Positions 35,706-45,003 of a stretch of 64,000 nt of DNA are shown in pieces. Source of the DNA: Thiodiazotropha sp040793985 (GTDB taxonomy: Bacteria > Pseudomonadota > Gammaproteobacteria > Chromatiales > Chromatiaceae); contig JBFNJI010000006.1 of assembly GCA_040793985.1 (NCBI GenBank), positions 170,899-234,898 on the forward strand. The letters run 5' to 3'. Positions within the stretch are counted from its first letter, which is position 1. Every line of letters starts with the position of its first letter. Under the pieces are notes generated by a model, which worked only from the letters and a program-made list of their open reading frames with translations, was not told the DNA's origin and did no database searches. The translations under genes and the position numbers were made by a program.

Positions 35706-36746
35706 CTAAGGATTGCCCTGCAGGGTTGAAAAGCGATACACGTAGGCCAGATTGATCATGAAATCGGGCACCGAGTCGGTGGTGAGATTCTCTCCGATTG
35801 CGATGTCGATGCGGCGGGAACCTCCATCAAGGTGAACCGAACCGCCAACCGTCAGCATGATGGCGGCACCACCGAGCTGGTCCAGTTCACTGTCATAGTG
35901 GGAGGTATGGGCATCCACCTGCGCCTTGAGATCTATCCATGCCGCGGGTCGCCAACCCACCCCCAGGGTACCGAACAGCACCAGCTCCTGTTGCAGCTCC
36001 TGTAACAGATCGCCCTCGCCCTTGATCAGTATCCCCGCCTGTCCATAGAGATCGAGCGGCCATTGCCAGAACTTCCGCTGTTCAGATGCGCTCAGCCAGA
36101 GCGCCAGGTCCATGGCACCGCTGCCGAGCAGCTGATCCGCATCGCCCGTGGGCAGCTTAAGGCTCGTGTGCAAGGCAATTCGTCTGTTGCTGTCGTTATC
36201 CGTTTCCAGGAGATGGGAGAGTGAGAGAACGATATCCCCTATTCCACTGCTCCTGCGATCCACCAGGAGCTGCTCGCCCTCGCTGTCTTCGTAGCGGTAT
36301 ATCAAGGTGTTTCGAGGCCAGTCTTCCCGATCGGAATTGGAGAGGCCAAAAAAGTCATGCCAATTCTCGATCAGACCGTCCATCACCCCGTCACGATGGG
36401 AGAGCAAGGGCAGCTCAATCCCGACTTGCCAGGCAGAGGCCAGTCCCCTTTGCCAGATCAGCGCCAGCCTGTAGGTCTCGCCATCCAGCCTGATACCCTC
36501 CCCATCCGCGTCGCTCTCGATGGAGTTGTTGGCGACGTCCGCGGTCAGTTGCAGATAGGATTCCCCATCTCCCAGGAGATGGGGAGAGGAGGCCGCCGGC
36601 AGCCCGTAGATCAGGGCGAAGGGATTCATGTTGCGCACATGGAACGGATCCACAGCCATCCCCTGCGCAGAGAGCGAGGGGAGGTAAGCCAGCGGGATGA
36701 GGTATAGAATACGGCGCAGAATGGATATCAAGATCGCAGCTCTCAT
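35706..36746 (-). CDS. DUF3187-family outer-membrane protein
   Basis: 346 residues: signal peptide, then DPFHVRNMNPFALIYGLPAA, the conserved start of DUF3187, and a strand-rich barrel-like body ending AYVYRFSTLQGNP. It is the only minus-strand gene between lgt and the motor operon, and is divergent from the latter. Function unknown; probably an outer-membrane protein. Confidence 0.78.
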   Translation of the reverse strand: MRAAILISILRRILYLIPLAYLPSLSAQGMAVDPFHVRNMNPFALIYGLPAASSPHLLGDGESYLQLTADVANNSIESDADGEGIRLDGETYRLALIWQRGLASAWQVGIELPLLSHRDGVMDGLIENWHDFFGLSNSDREDWPRNTLIYRYEDSEGEQLLVDRRSSGIGDIVLSLSHLLETDNDSNRRIALHTSLKLPTGDADQLLGSGAMDLALWLSASEQRKFWQWPLDLYGQAGILIKGEGDLLQELQQELVLFGTLGVGWRPAAWIDLKAQVDAHTSHYDSELDQLGGAAIMLTVGGSVHLDGGSRRIDIAIGENLTTDSVPDFMINLAYVYRFSTLQGNP

Positions 36747-37025
36747 ATCAGTGGCTCGCAGCTATTTTGATAATCCATTGTTAACCCTTGATAAAAAAAC
36801 AATACAGACTTACAAATCAATAAGTTGTATCCATGACCGGACCACTGGTCAATCCCGCTTCCGGGCACTATCATTAGACAGCCTGCCGGGTAGCGATTTT
36901 AATTCACATAACCTATCATGAATTTGGGCACAAAATACCAACTTTACATTTCAACCTGTGACTATGATCGCAAACGCAACGCATTAATTCATATAGATTT
37001 ATTGTTTCATGACGTTGCTTAAAAT

Positions 37026-37571
37026 GTGCTGGGAATCAATATCTTGAAGACCATAATCCGAAATGCAATTCTGCTCCTGTGCTGCCTCGCTTTTTCCCTC
37101 TCTGCGGAACCGCTGAACGAGAAGGGCAAGGGCCTCGACAAACAGGTCGAGGATCTGAAACAGGCGGTTATCGAACTCAACCGCGAACTCTTCATTCTCG
37201 AAGAGGAGCTGCTGTTTCCGGGAAACACGCAGGTATCGATCTTCCTCTCCCTCGATATCGGTAACTATTTTAAACTCGACTCCGTGCAGTTGCATATCGA
37301 CAACAAGGAGCTTACCAACCATCTCTACACCGAGCGGGAGGTCAAGGCACTGCAGCGGGGTGGCGTTCAACGCCTCTATCTTGGAAACATCAAGGCGGGT
37401 GAACATGAACTGGTGGCCTTCTTCACCGGGGTTGGACCTAAGGGAAGAGACTACAAACGTGGTGCCACTGTCAGTTTCAACAAAGGAATCGGCCCGAAAT
37501 ACCTGGAGTTGAAGATCGTCGACAGCGTCGCTTTGCAGCAGCCGGATTTTGAGATCCGGGAGTGGGAGTGA
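37026..37571 (+). CDS. Exported coiled-coil protein of the motor operon
   Basis: 181 residues from a GTG at 37026; a TTG at 37044 (MKTIIRN) would give a tighter signal peptide. After the signal (about residues 8-27) a coiled coil (KQVEDLKQAVIELNREL, about 33-60) precedes a beta-rich domain (about 65-175, GNIKAGEHELVAFFTG). I do not know the family by name. It is the first gene of a tightly packed operon with TPR proteins and an ExbB/ExbD motor, and overlaps the next gene by 4 bases. Confidence 0.65.
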   Translation: MLGINILKTIIRNAILLLCCLAFSLSAEPLNEKGKGLDKQVEDLKQAVIELNRELFILEEELLFPGNTQVSIFLSLDIGNYFKLDSVQLHIDNKELTNHLYTEREVKALQRGGVQRLYLGNIKAGEHELVAFFTGVGPKGRDYKRGATVSFNKGIGPKYLELKIVDSVALQQPDFEIREWE

Positions 37572-39424
37572 TACGGGTGCTATCCGGCCTGACCTCCCGC
37601 CTCCTAGCCACGCTCTCACTCGCCATTCCCCTCTGCGCAGCAGCGGACATCCGTAGCGGCGAACCACAGGAACTGCGTGACCTGCACTATGGGGATGCCC
37701 TGTTTCATCTCTATCAGCAGAACTATTTTCCCGCGATCGTGCGTCTCCTCGCCGCAAGACAGCAGGGATTGATGCAGGCCTATGCGGATGAGCCCGAACT
37801 GCTGCTGGGTGGCCTCTATCTCGCCTATGGCATGCCCGATACCGCGGAAAGCCTGTTCAACCGTGTCTTGCAAGAGAGCAAGTCTCCGGCCGTGATGAAT
37901 CGCGCCTGGTTGCAGTTGGGCAAATCCCGGCATCGCCGCGGCAACTCGCGGGCGGCAAAAAGCGCATTGAACCAAATCGGTGATGGACTCAAGCCCGAGG
38001 CCAATGATGAGCGACACCACTTGCGCGGCCTCATCGAACTGACCGAGAAAAACGAAACCTCCGCACTCGCGGATCTCGGCAAGATCTCCACAGCGAGCGA
38101 ATGGTCACTCTATGGCAGCTTCAACCAGGCCATCGCCTACCTGCGCAACGATCAGCAGGAGCTGGGATTGGCCAAGCTGCAGGAGATCGGCAGCGGCTCG
38201 GCGGAAAATGATGACCGGGAGGCAAAGTCTATCCGGGACAGGGCCAATCTCGCCCTGGGTTATCTGTTGCTGGAGCTGAATCGCCCGGAGGAAGCCAAAC
38301 TGGCCCTGCAACGCGTCCGCCTGAGCAGTCCAGCCAGCAACCAGGCACTGCTGGGTTTGGGTTGGGCCTCGCTCCAGCTGGGGCAACAGGAGCAGGCGCT
38401 GCCCCCCTGGCAACTCCTGGCCGATCGCAACGCCAGCGACCCGGCGGTGCTGGAGGCCAAGCTTGCGATCCCCTATGTCCTTTCCCAGCTGGCGGCGGAA
38501 CAGCAGTCACTGCAGGGTTACCGTGATGCCATTGAAACCTATGATGCGTCACTCACCCAACTCGACCGGCTGCTCGAAGAGGTTAGGCGAAAGGAGTTTC
38601 CCGACAACCTCCTGGGAGACAGTGGCAGCAACGACGAGCTCAAATCGACCATGCGTTCCCTGTTGACCTACCTGCTCTCGGGCAATGCGTTTCAGGAGCG
38701 ACTTCAGGACTATTGGGACCTGGGCCACATCGACAAAAACCTGCAGCAGTGGCGACAGAAGATGGGCTCCTATCGCACCATGCTGAGTAACCAGAAGACG
38801 GCTTATGAACAGAAACTGCCCCGAGTCGAGGAGCACCTGAAGGGGGAGAACCTGGAACAGTTCATCGCACAGAAAGAGCAGTTACATACCCTCTACACCC
38901 AGGTCGACAAAACCGAAGAACCCCCCTTTGCCCTCGCCACAGAAAAGGAGAAGGGCTGGATTGAGCGTATCAACCGTATCAAGCAGATAATCAAACAGCA
39001 TGGCGGGAGTGGGCAGCTGGCCCCGCAACAGGAGATGGCGCGCCTGATGGAGGGCATTCTCACCTGGAGGATCGCCACCGAACACCCGGCCAGAATCTGG
39101 TCGCTGAAGAAGCAGATGAATCAGCTGGAACAAAACATCGAAATGGCGCATCAAAAGGAGCGTGAATTGGCCAAGGCCCGCAGCGAAGCCAAGGGCCGCT
39201 TCGATGCATTCAGCGGCCGCATCGAGCGGCTCGAAAAGGCGCTGCCCGGTCTCCATAACCAGGTTAAGATTTTACGCCGGGACGAGGCCGACCTGTTGCG
39301 GGAAATGGCGCTTACCAGGCTTGAACAACGACGTGACCTGATCAATAACTATCTGATCCAGGCCAGGTTCGGCGTCGCCAACCTGCTGGACATCAGTACC
39401 GCAAGAGCGGAGGAGCAGGAATGA
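37568..39424 (+). CDS. Periplasmic TPR/coiled-coil protein
   Basis: 618 residues from a GTG that overlaps the previous stop (GTGA); a GTG two codons earlier is possible. A signal peptide is followed by repeated helical pairs of the TPR type (about 40-310: PDTAESLFNRVL, RPEEAKLALQRVRL), then long charged helices and coiled coil (about 320-600: MNQLEQNIEMAHQKERELAKA). It is likely a periplasmic scaffold of the motor complex. It overlaps the next gene by 4 bases. Confidence 0.78.
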   Translation: MIRVLSGLTSRLLATLSLAIPLCAAADIRSGEPQELRDLHYGDALFHLYQQNYFPAIVRLLAARQQGLMQAYADEPELLLGGLYLAYGMPDTAESLFNRVLQESKSPAVMNRAWLQLGKSRHRRGNSRAAKSALNQIGDGLKPEANDERHHLRGLIELTEKNETSALADLGKISTASEWSLYGSFNQAIAYLRNDQQELGLAKLQEIGSGSAENDDREAKSIRDRANLALGYLLLELNRPEEAKLALQRVRLSSPASNQALLGLGWASLQLGQQEQALPPWQLLADRNASDPAVLEAKLAIPYVLSQLAAEQQSLQGYRDAIETYDASLTQLDRLLEEVRRKEFPDNLLGDSGSNDELKSTMRSLLTYLLSGNAFQERLQDYWDLGHIDKNLQQWRQKMGSYRTMLSNQKTAYEQKLPRVEEHLKGENLEQFIAQKEQLHTLYTQVDKTEEPPFALATEKEKGWIERINRIKQIIKQHGGSGQLAPQQEMARLMEGILTWRIATEHPARIWSLKKQMNQLEQNIEMAHQKERELAKARSEAKGRFDAFSGRIERLEKALPGLHNQVKILRRDEADLLREMALTRLEQRRDLINNYLIQARFGVANLLDISTARAEEQE

Positions 39425-42249
39425 GGCCGTCACTCGCCATTTCTCTTTTCTGCATTCTGCATGCGGGCTGTGCCGGTATCCCCGGCAAGTCGAAATCGAA
39501 TGATCCGACCCTTGCGGATATCCAGAAGCAGCCGGTGAAGATCGAAAGGCAGGCACTCTCACCCACCGATCGCAGCGAAGTCATCGAAAACTACCGCGCC
39601 ATCCTGGAACTCAATCCCGACCAGCGCCTCAACAGTGAAGCCACCCGGCGTCTCGCCGATCTCGAGCTGGAACGCAGTGAGACCAAACTGCTGGATGCCA
39701 CGGATGAGCCTGTCCCCAGCGACGCCGAACTCTCCAAATCGATCGATCTCTACGAAGCCCTGTTGCGCAAGGACCCGAACTACGCCTCGCGGGACCTGGT
39801 GCTCTACCAACTGGCGAGGGCCTATGAGCTGAAGGGCGATATCAACGCCATGATGCTGACCCTGCGGGCGCTGATCACCCAGCATCCAGACAGCCCGCAC
39901 TGGCAGGAGGCCCAGTTCCGTCGCGCCGAACACTTCTTCGTCATGCAACAGTTCGACCGTGCCGAATCAGCCTACGCTGCGATTCTGCAGCAACAGGAAG
40001 ACTCCCCCTACTTCGACCGGGCGCTGTTCAAACACGGCTGGTCGCTGTTCAAGCAACGCGATATCGAAAACGGGCTCGACTCATTCACACGCCTGCTCGA
40101 TCGTAACCTGGACGATACCCCGGAGATCGATACCGCCAAGCTCTCCCCCGCCGACCAGAAACTGATGAAGGAGACGATCAGGGTCATCAGCCTCACCTTT
40201 TCCGAACTCGGCGGCGCCAAGCGCATCAGTCGCTATTTCGATAACAAGGGCCATCGCAACTATGAATATATGATCTACCAGGGACTGGGGGATCTCTACC
40301 TGAAACAGGAGCGCATCCAGGATGCGGCAGACGCCTATCTCGCCTTCGTCGACCTCTCTCCCGACCACCCCCAGTCGCCCCGCCTGTCGGTCAAAGTGGT
40401 CGATATCTATACCGAGAACGGCTTTCCGAAACTGGCGATAGAGAGCAAGAAATCGTTTGTCCAGCACTACGCCGTGGGTGGTGATCCCTGGAAAAAACAG
40501 GAGCCGAAAAACCAGGCCTGGTTGAACCAGCAACTGCGCAACTATCTCAAGGAGCTTGCCGAATACCACCACGCCCTGGCACAGCAATATAAGAAGAGCA
40601 AGGACAAAAAACTGGTCGCGCAACACAGCCAACAGGGTGCAGAGGCCGCACGCTGGTATCGTCAATATCTGGATACCTTTTCCGATGATCCTACGGCGGG
40701 GAGCATCAGCTTCCTCCTTGGCGAGCTGTTGTTCGAGCTGAAGAACTATCCCGATGCCGTCACCGCCTACGAGGACAGCGCCTACCGGCTCCCGGCCCAT
40801 GAGAAACAGGCGGAGGCGGGCTATGCCGCCCTCCTCGCCTATGCCGAACAGCTTAAAATACTGAAGAAAAACGAAAAGCAGGCATGGAAACGGCAGGGAG
40901 TGGAGAGCGCGCTGAAGTTCTGCGATATCTTCTCCAAGGATAAGCGCAGGCCAGCCGTGTTGACCCAGGCGGCCGATCAACTGCTGGAACTCAAGGATAT
41001 CGGACGCGCCCGTGGCGCCGCGCTGCAGGTGGCCAATCTGAAACCGCCGGCGGAGAAGAAGCTGCGCCAGACCGCCTGGACAGTCGCCGCTCACGCCGCC
41101 TTTGAACAGAAGGACTATCCTGCCGCGGAAAAGGCCTATCAACAGGCACTTGCGCTGATACCCGGGAAGGTCAAGGAGAGAAAACCCCTCGAGGAGCGAC
41201 TTGCAGCCAGCATCTACCAACAGGGTACGACACTGCGCTCCCAGGGAGACCACAAAGGCGCGGCCCAGGCCTTTATGCGCATCGCCAGACAAGCCCCCAA
41301 GACCTCCATAATCGCCACCGCGGAGTACGATGCCGCCGCCAGTCTGATCGCCGCCGGGGACTGGGCGGGCTCGGTGAAGATACTCGAATCCTACAAAGCG
41401 AAGTATCCCAAGGACAAGCTGATACCGGAGGTCAACAGCAAACTGGCCGTCGCCTATATGGAAACCAAGCAGCCGTTGAAAGCGGCAGCGGAACTCGCCA
41501 CCCTCTCCACCCAGGCCGCCTCCCCGGAACTGCGCCGCGAGGCCGGCTGGCGCTCCGCAACACTCTATGAGAAGGCCGACAGGGACAAACAGGCGATCGA
41601 CGCCTACAAGAACTATGTGAAAAACTTTCCCGCCCCCCTCGATCAATCCATGGAGGCGAGGCAGAAGCTGGTTGAGCTCTATCACAAGCGCGGCGAGACA
41701 GGAAAACGCGACTGGTGGTTGCAGCAGTTGATCAAGGTAGATGCCGGTGCCGGGAAAAAGCGTAGCGACCGCACCCGCTACCTGGCGGCATCGGCATCCC
41801 TGCGCCTGGCCGAGGGGAACCTTCAGGAATTCCACCGTATCAAGCTGAAGGCGCCATTGGAAAAGAACCTGAAGCGTAAAAAAAAGCAGATGCAGACCGC
41901 AATCAACGCCTATAACAAGGCGATCAAGTATGGCGTCGCGGAAGTGACTACCACCGCCACCTACCAGATAGCCAGGATGTACCAGCAATTCGGTTCCTCC
42001 CTGATGGAATCCGAACGGCCCAAGGGATTGAACGCGGAAGAGCTGGAACAGTATGAGATCCTCCTGGAAGAGCAGGCCTATCCCTTCGAGGAGAAGGCGA
42101 TCGACCTCTACGAAACCAACGTCGAACGGGTCGCCAGCGGCATCTACGACGAGTGGGTGAGGAAGAGTTTCGCTGCCCTGGCGAAATTGATCCCGGGGCG
42201 CTATGCCAAACAAGAGAAACGGGAGGCGTGGATCGATGCGATCAACTGA
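39421..42249 (+). CDS. Large TPR lipoprotein
   Basis: 942 residues from the overlapping ATGA. Lipobox ILHAGCAG, then at least ten TPR-like repeats through most of the length (such as PNYASRDLVLYQLARAYEL, DYPAAEKAYQQALALIPG, GDWAGSVKILESYKAKYP). Large TPR proteins of this sort accompany ExbB/ExbD-AgmX clusters and Myxococcus gliding (Glt) machinery, where they connect the inner-membrane motor to the outer membrane. The lipid anchor fits that location. Confidence 0.82.
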   Translation: MRPSLAISLFCILHAGCAGIPGKSKSNDPTLADIQKQPVKIERQALSPTDRSEVIENYRAILELNPDQRLNSEATRRLADLELERSETKLLDATDEPVPSDAELSKSIDLYEALLRKDPNYASRDLVLYQLARAYELKGDINAMMLTLRALITQHPDSPHWQEAQFRRAEHFFVMQQFDRAESAYAAILQQQEDSPYFDRALFKHGWSLFKQRDIENGLDSFTRLLDRNLDDTPEIDTAKLSPADQKLMKETIRVISLTFSELGGAKRISRYFDNKGHRNYEYMIYQGLGDLYLKQERIQDAADAYLAFVDLSPDHPQSPRLSVKVVDIYTENGFPKLAIESKKSFVQHYAVGGDPWKKQEPKNQAWLNQQLRNYLKELAEYHHALAQQYKKSKDKKLVAQHSQQGAEAARWYRQYLDTFSDDPTAGSISFLLGELLFELKNYPDAVTAYEDSAYRLPAHEKQAEAGYAALLAYAEQLKILKKNEKQAWKRQGVESALKFCDIFSKDKRRPAVLTQAADQLLELKDIGRARGAALQVANLKPPAEKKLRQTAWTVAAHAAFEQKDYPAAEKAYQQALALIPGKVKERKPLEERLAASIYQQGTTLRSQGDHKGAAQAFMRIARQAPKTSIIATAEYDAAASLIAAGDWAGSVKILESYKAKYPKDKLIPEVNSKLAVAYMETKQPLKAAAELATLSTQAASPELRREAGWRSATLYEKADRDKQAIDAYKNYVKNFPAPLDQSMEARQKLVELYHKRGETGKRDWWLQQLIKVDAGAGKKRSDRTRYLAASASLRLAEGNLQEFHRIKLKAPLEKNLKRKKKQMQTAINAYNKAIKYGVAEVTTTATYQIARMYQQFGSSLMESERPKGLNAEELEQYEILLEEQAYPFEEKAIDLYETNVERVASGIYDEWVRKSFAALAKLIPGRYAKQEKREAWIDAIN

Positions 42250-42892
42250 TCTCCCTTTGCAAAAAGCGGCAACCCTCTGCCTCGCCTGCGCCCTGCTTGC
42301 CTCCCTTCTGATGATATCCGGGTGCAGCGGCACACCCACCAAACAGGCCAAGTCGGCAGAGACAGCCGAGGCAACCGCTGCCCCGGCGAAACAACCCAAG
42401 GCAAGCAGCGCCGATCCGCAGGAACAGAGGCGTTTCAATGCGGCCGTGGCGTTGATGCAGAAAGATGACATCGTGAAAGCGAAACAGAGCCTGCTTGCAC
42501 TGATCGATAAGAATCCGGGCTTGGCGGGGGCCTATGTCAACCTGGGCATCATCCAGCTGAACGAGGGTGAAGCGGAGAAGGCGGAAGCATCGTTCACCAC
42601 CGCCCTTCAACTTAAGCCTGACAGCCTGCCCGCCCGAAACCAGCTTGGTGTAGCCCTGAGAATGCAGGGCAAATTCCAGGAAGCTGAACAGGCCTATCAA
42701 TCGGCACTGCAGATCGCACCCGACTACCTGATGGCCCATCGCAATCTGGGCATTCTCTACGATCTCTACCTGACCAAGCCGCAACTGGCGCTGCAACACT
42801 ATAAACGCTGCCAGACATTGAGCGTTGCGGAAGACAAGGAGATCGGCGGCTGGATCCTCGATCTTGAACGACGAATCAAGGCAAACAAGTAA
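42236..42892 (+). CDS. Small TPR lipoprotein
   Basis: 218 residues from MRSTDLPLQK at 42236, behind GGGAGG, overlapping the large TPR gene by 14 bases. Lipobox MISGCSG; a low-complexity linker (about 25-60); three TPRs (about 62-175), such as AGAYVNLGIIQLNEGEAEKA and AHRNLGILYDLYLTKP. It resembles PilF/TgpA-type lipoprotein chaperones only in architecture. It is probably a further piece of the same envelope complex. Confidence 0.82.
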   Translation: MRSTDLPLQKAATLCLACALLASLLMISGCSGTPTKQAKSAETAEATAAPAKQPKASSADPQEQRRFNAAVALMQKDDIVKAKQSLLALIDKNPGLAGAYVNLGIIQLNEGEAEKAEASFTTALQLKPDSLPARNQLGVALRMQGKFQEAEQAYQSALQIAPDYLMAHRNLGILYDLYLTKPQLALQHYKRCQTLSVAEDKEIGGWILDLERRIKANK

Positions 42893-42904
42893 CGGTACGC
42901 AAAC

Positions 42905-43192
42905 ATGTTGAAGAGGCCGAACAGACATCCACTGACAGCAGCCGCAGCCGCCCTGTTGCTGCTCTCCCATCCGCTCTACGCGGAGCAGCGTCTCGATCTC
43001 GAGGGCACGGCGATTTTCGGCAACAAGGAGTCGCCCAACATCCTCTATGTGGTGCCCTGGCGTTCCGCAAAACGGCAGACCAACATGATGCCCCCGGAAA
43101 CAGGTCGCAGAGACGAACTCTTTGCGCCACTGGATCGTGATGTATTTCGCAGACAGATCGATTGGTACCAGACTTTTAGCGAAAAACCGTAA
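42905..43192 (+). CDS. Small exported protein of the motor operon
   Basis: 95 residues: signal peptide (about 1-26, ending YAEQ), then RLDLEGTAIFGNKESPNILY and VVPWRSAKRQTN. No named domain, but its place between TPR and ExbB genes and 12-base spacing mark it as an operon member. Confidence 0.65.
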   Translation: MLKRPNRHPLTAAAAALLLLSHPLYAEQRLDLEGTAIFGNKESPNILYVVPWRSAKRQTNMMPPETGRRDELFAPLDRDVFRRQIDWYQTFSEKP

Positions 43193-43325
43193 AGAATCCC
43201 GGGCTTGGTGCCGTATGACTGAAAACAATCCGATTTCCCAGACAGTATGTATGTGGCCCATCGGCAGATGGGCGTGTACACCCAAAGCAAACCGACATTC
43301 AGGCGTTTAGACAACGGAGAATCCT

Positions 43326-43979
43326 ATGGAGCTCATTGATCCCATCATCCGATTTTTTCAGGAAGGCGGACTCTTTATGTACCCGATCCTGCTGATCTTT
43401 GCAGGGGGCGTGGCGATAGCCATCGAACGCTGGATCTTTCTGACCATACAGACCGGGAGCAACAAGCGAACCTGGAAGAGGGTCCTGCCACATCTCAACG
43501 ACGGTGACTTCAAGTCGGCCATGGATGCCGCCAACAAATCGAAGACCGCCATCGGCACCATGCTTACCTACGGCCTGGCCCGGGCACGCACCGCAAGACG
43601 CCGGGACGATGTGGAAGTGGCCATGGAGGAGGGATTGATGGAGGCGATCCCGCGCATGGAGAAACGTACCCACTACCTCAGCACACTGGCGAATATCGCC
43701 ACCCTGCTCGGCCTGCTGGGCACCATCATCGGCCTGATTCAGGCCTTCACCGCGGTCTCCAATGCCGACCCCGCGGAGAAGGCCGATCTGCTCTCGGCGA
43801 GTATCTCGGTGGCGATGAACACCACCGCGTTCGGTCTGATGGCTGCGATACCGCTGTTGCTGGTCTATGCCCTGCTGCAGAGTAAGACCACCGCCATCGT
43901 CGACAGCCTGGAGATGGCCTCGGTGAAATTCCTCAACATCTTCAGCGAACAGGCATTCACCTCGCGGAGCAAGGCATGA
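43326..43979 (+). CDS. ExbB/TolQ/MotA-like proton channel subunit
   Basis: 217 residues with three membrane segments (about 15-38, 115-140 and 160-185) and the family stretch LSTLANIATLLGLLGTIIGLIQAF containing the conserved threonine and glycines. Members form pentamers around an ExbD pair and convert proton flow into motion. It is followed by two ExbD-like genes with ATGA overlaps, the arrangement of AglR-AglQ-AglS in Myxococcus. Confidence 0.92.
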   Translation: MELIDPIIRFFQEGGLFMYPILLIFAGGVAIAIERWIFLTIQTGSNKRTWKRVLPHLNDGDFKSAMDAANKSKTAIGTMLTYGLARARTARRRDDVEVAMEEGLMEAIPRMEKRTHYLSTLANIATLLGLLGTIIGLIQAFTAVSNADPAEKADLLSASISVAMNTTAFGLMAAIPLLLVYALLQSKTTAIVDSLEMASVKFLNIFSEQAFTSRSKA

Positions 43980-44494
43980 GAGAGCGGCTGAGACGCCATC
44001 GCCACGGGGAAGAGCTGAACATCACAGCCTTCCTCAACCTGATGGTGATCCTGATTCCCTTTCTGTTGATCACGACCGCCTTTTCCAGATTCTCGATTAT
44101 CGAGCTCTACCTGCCCCCGGCCAGCGAGGGCACCCTGAAGGCGATCAAGGAACTGCAGCTGGAAGTGATCATCCGCCCCGGCAGCCTCGAAGTGGCTGAT
44201 CGGCAAGGCGGCCTGATCAAACGCCTGAAGAACACCCCAGAGGGTTACGACCTGGAGGGATTGAACGAGCTGCTGGTCCAGATCAAGGTGCGCTTTCAGG
44301 ATAAGCGCAACATCTTCATTCTTTCGGAGCCGACCACCAAGTACGAGACCATGGTACAGGTGATGGATGCTGTGCGCATGACGGAGAACATGGAGTCGGG
44401 CAGCCTGGTCCAGTATGAGCTCTTCCCCGACATCGCCATTGGCGACGCACCGCCGGCGGGGACGCAGAAACAGGATAAAGGTAACGCATCATGA
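43976..44494 (+). CDS. ExbD/TolR-like protein lacking the membrane aspartate
   Basis: 172 residues, one membrane segment (about 16-38) and a periplasmic domain. In ExbD/TolR the segment carries an essential proton-accepting Asp (xPLIDVxLxLLIFF). Here the aligned sequence is LNITAFLNLMVILIPFLL with Asn at residue 21. The neighbouring ExbD keeps its Asp, so the pair is probably a heterodimer with only one protonatable residue. ATGA overlaps on both sides show tight coupling. Confidence 0.88.
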   Translation: MRERLRRHRHGEELNITAFLNLMVILIPFLLITTAFSRFSIIELYLPPASEGTLKAIKELQLEVIIRPGSLEVADRQGGLIKRLKNTPEGYDLEGLNELLVQIKVRFQDKRNIFILSEPTTKYETMVQVMDAVRMTENMESGSLVQYELFPDIAIGDAPPAGTQKQDKGNAS

Positions 44495-45003
44495 AGATGT
44501 CACGCCGTGCCAAGCGCATGGATCGCCATCACCGACGCAACAAGGGCCATGCGGTGCTCAACCTTGTCTCGCTGATGGATATCTTCACCATCCTGGTCTT
44601 CTTCCTGCTGGTCAACTCCGGCGAAGTGCAGGTGTTGCCAAACGCCAAGGCGCTGAGCCTTCCCGAGTCGGTGGCCTCGCTGAAGCCCAAGGAGACCCTG
44701 GTGGTGATGGTCAATCACAATGAGATCCTGGTACAGGGCTATCGGGTCATGGACCTTACCCAACCTCTACCCACCGGGACCACCCTGCCCGCTTTGAAGG
44801 ACGAACTGCAGCGCCATGCCGACAGATCCAAGACCAGCACCCTGGAGCCATTCAGGGGAAAAATCACCATCATGGGTGAGAAGAGCATCCCCTACACCCT
44901 GCTGAAAAGGGTGATGGCGACCTGTGCCGAGTCTGACTACCCCAACGTCTCCCTGGCGGTATTGCGAAAGCATGAGAGACCCGACGGAGGACAGTCATTG
45001 TGA
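44491..45003 (+). CDS. ExbD/TolR-like motor subunit
   Basis: 170 residues. The membrane segment AVLNLVSLMDIFTILVFFLL has the canonical Asp at residue 30, preceded by a basic cytoplasmic tail. The periplasmic domain follows from about residue 45. It is likely the active proton-carrying partner of the ExbB-like channel and of the upstream ExbD variant. Confidence 0.92.
   Translation: MKMSRRAKRMDRHHRRNKGHAVLNLVSLMDIFTILVFFLLVNSGEVQVLPNAKALSLPESVASLKPKETLVVMVNHNEILVQGYRVMDLTQPLPTGTTLPALKDELQRHADRSKTSTLEPFRGKITIMGEKSIPYTLLKRVMATCAESDYPNVSLAVLRKHERPDGGQSL

Noticed and set aside
40081..42471. A 796-codon minus-strand frame
   Set aside because: Shadow of the large TPR lipoprotein; the long open frame is a product of GC-rich codon bias.
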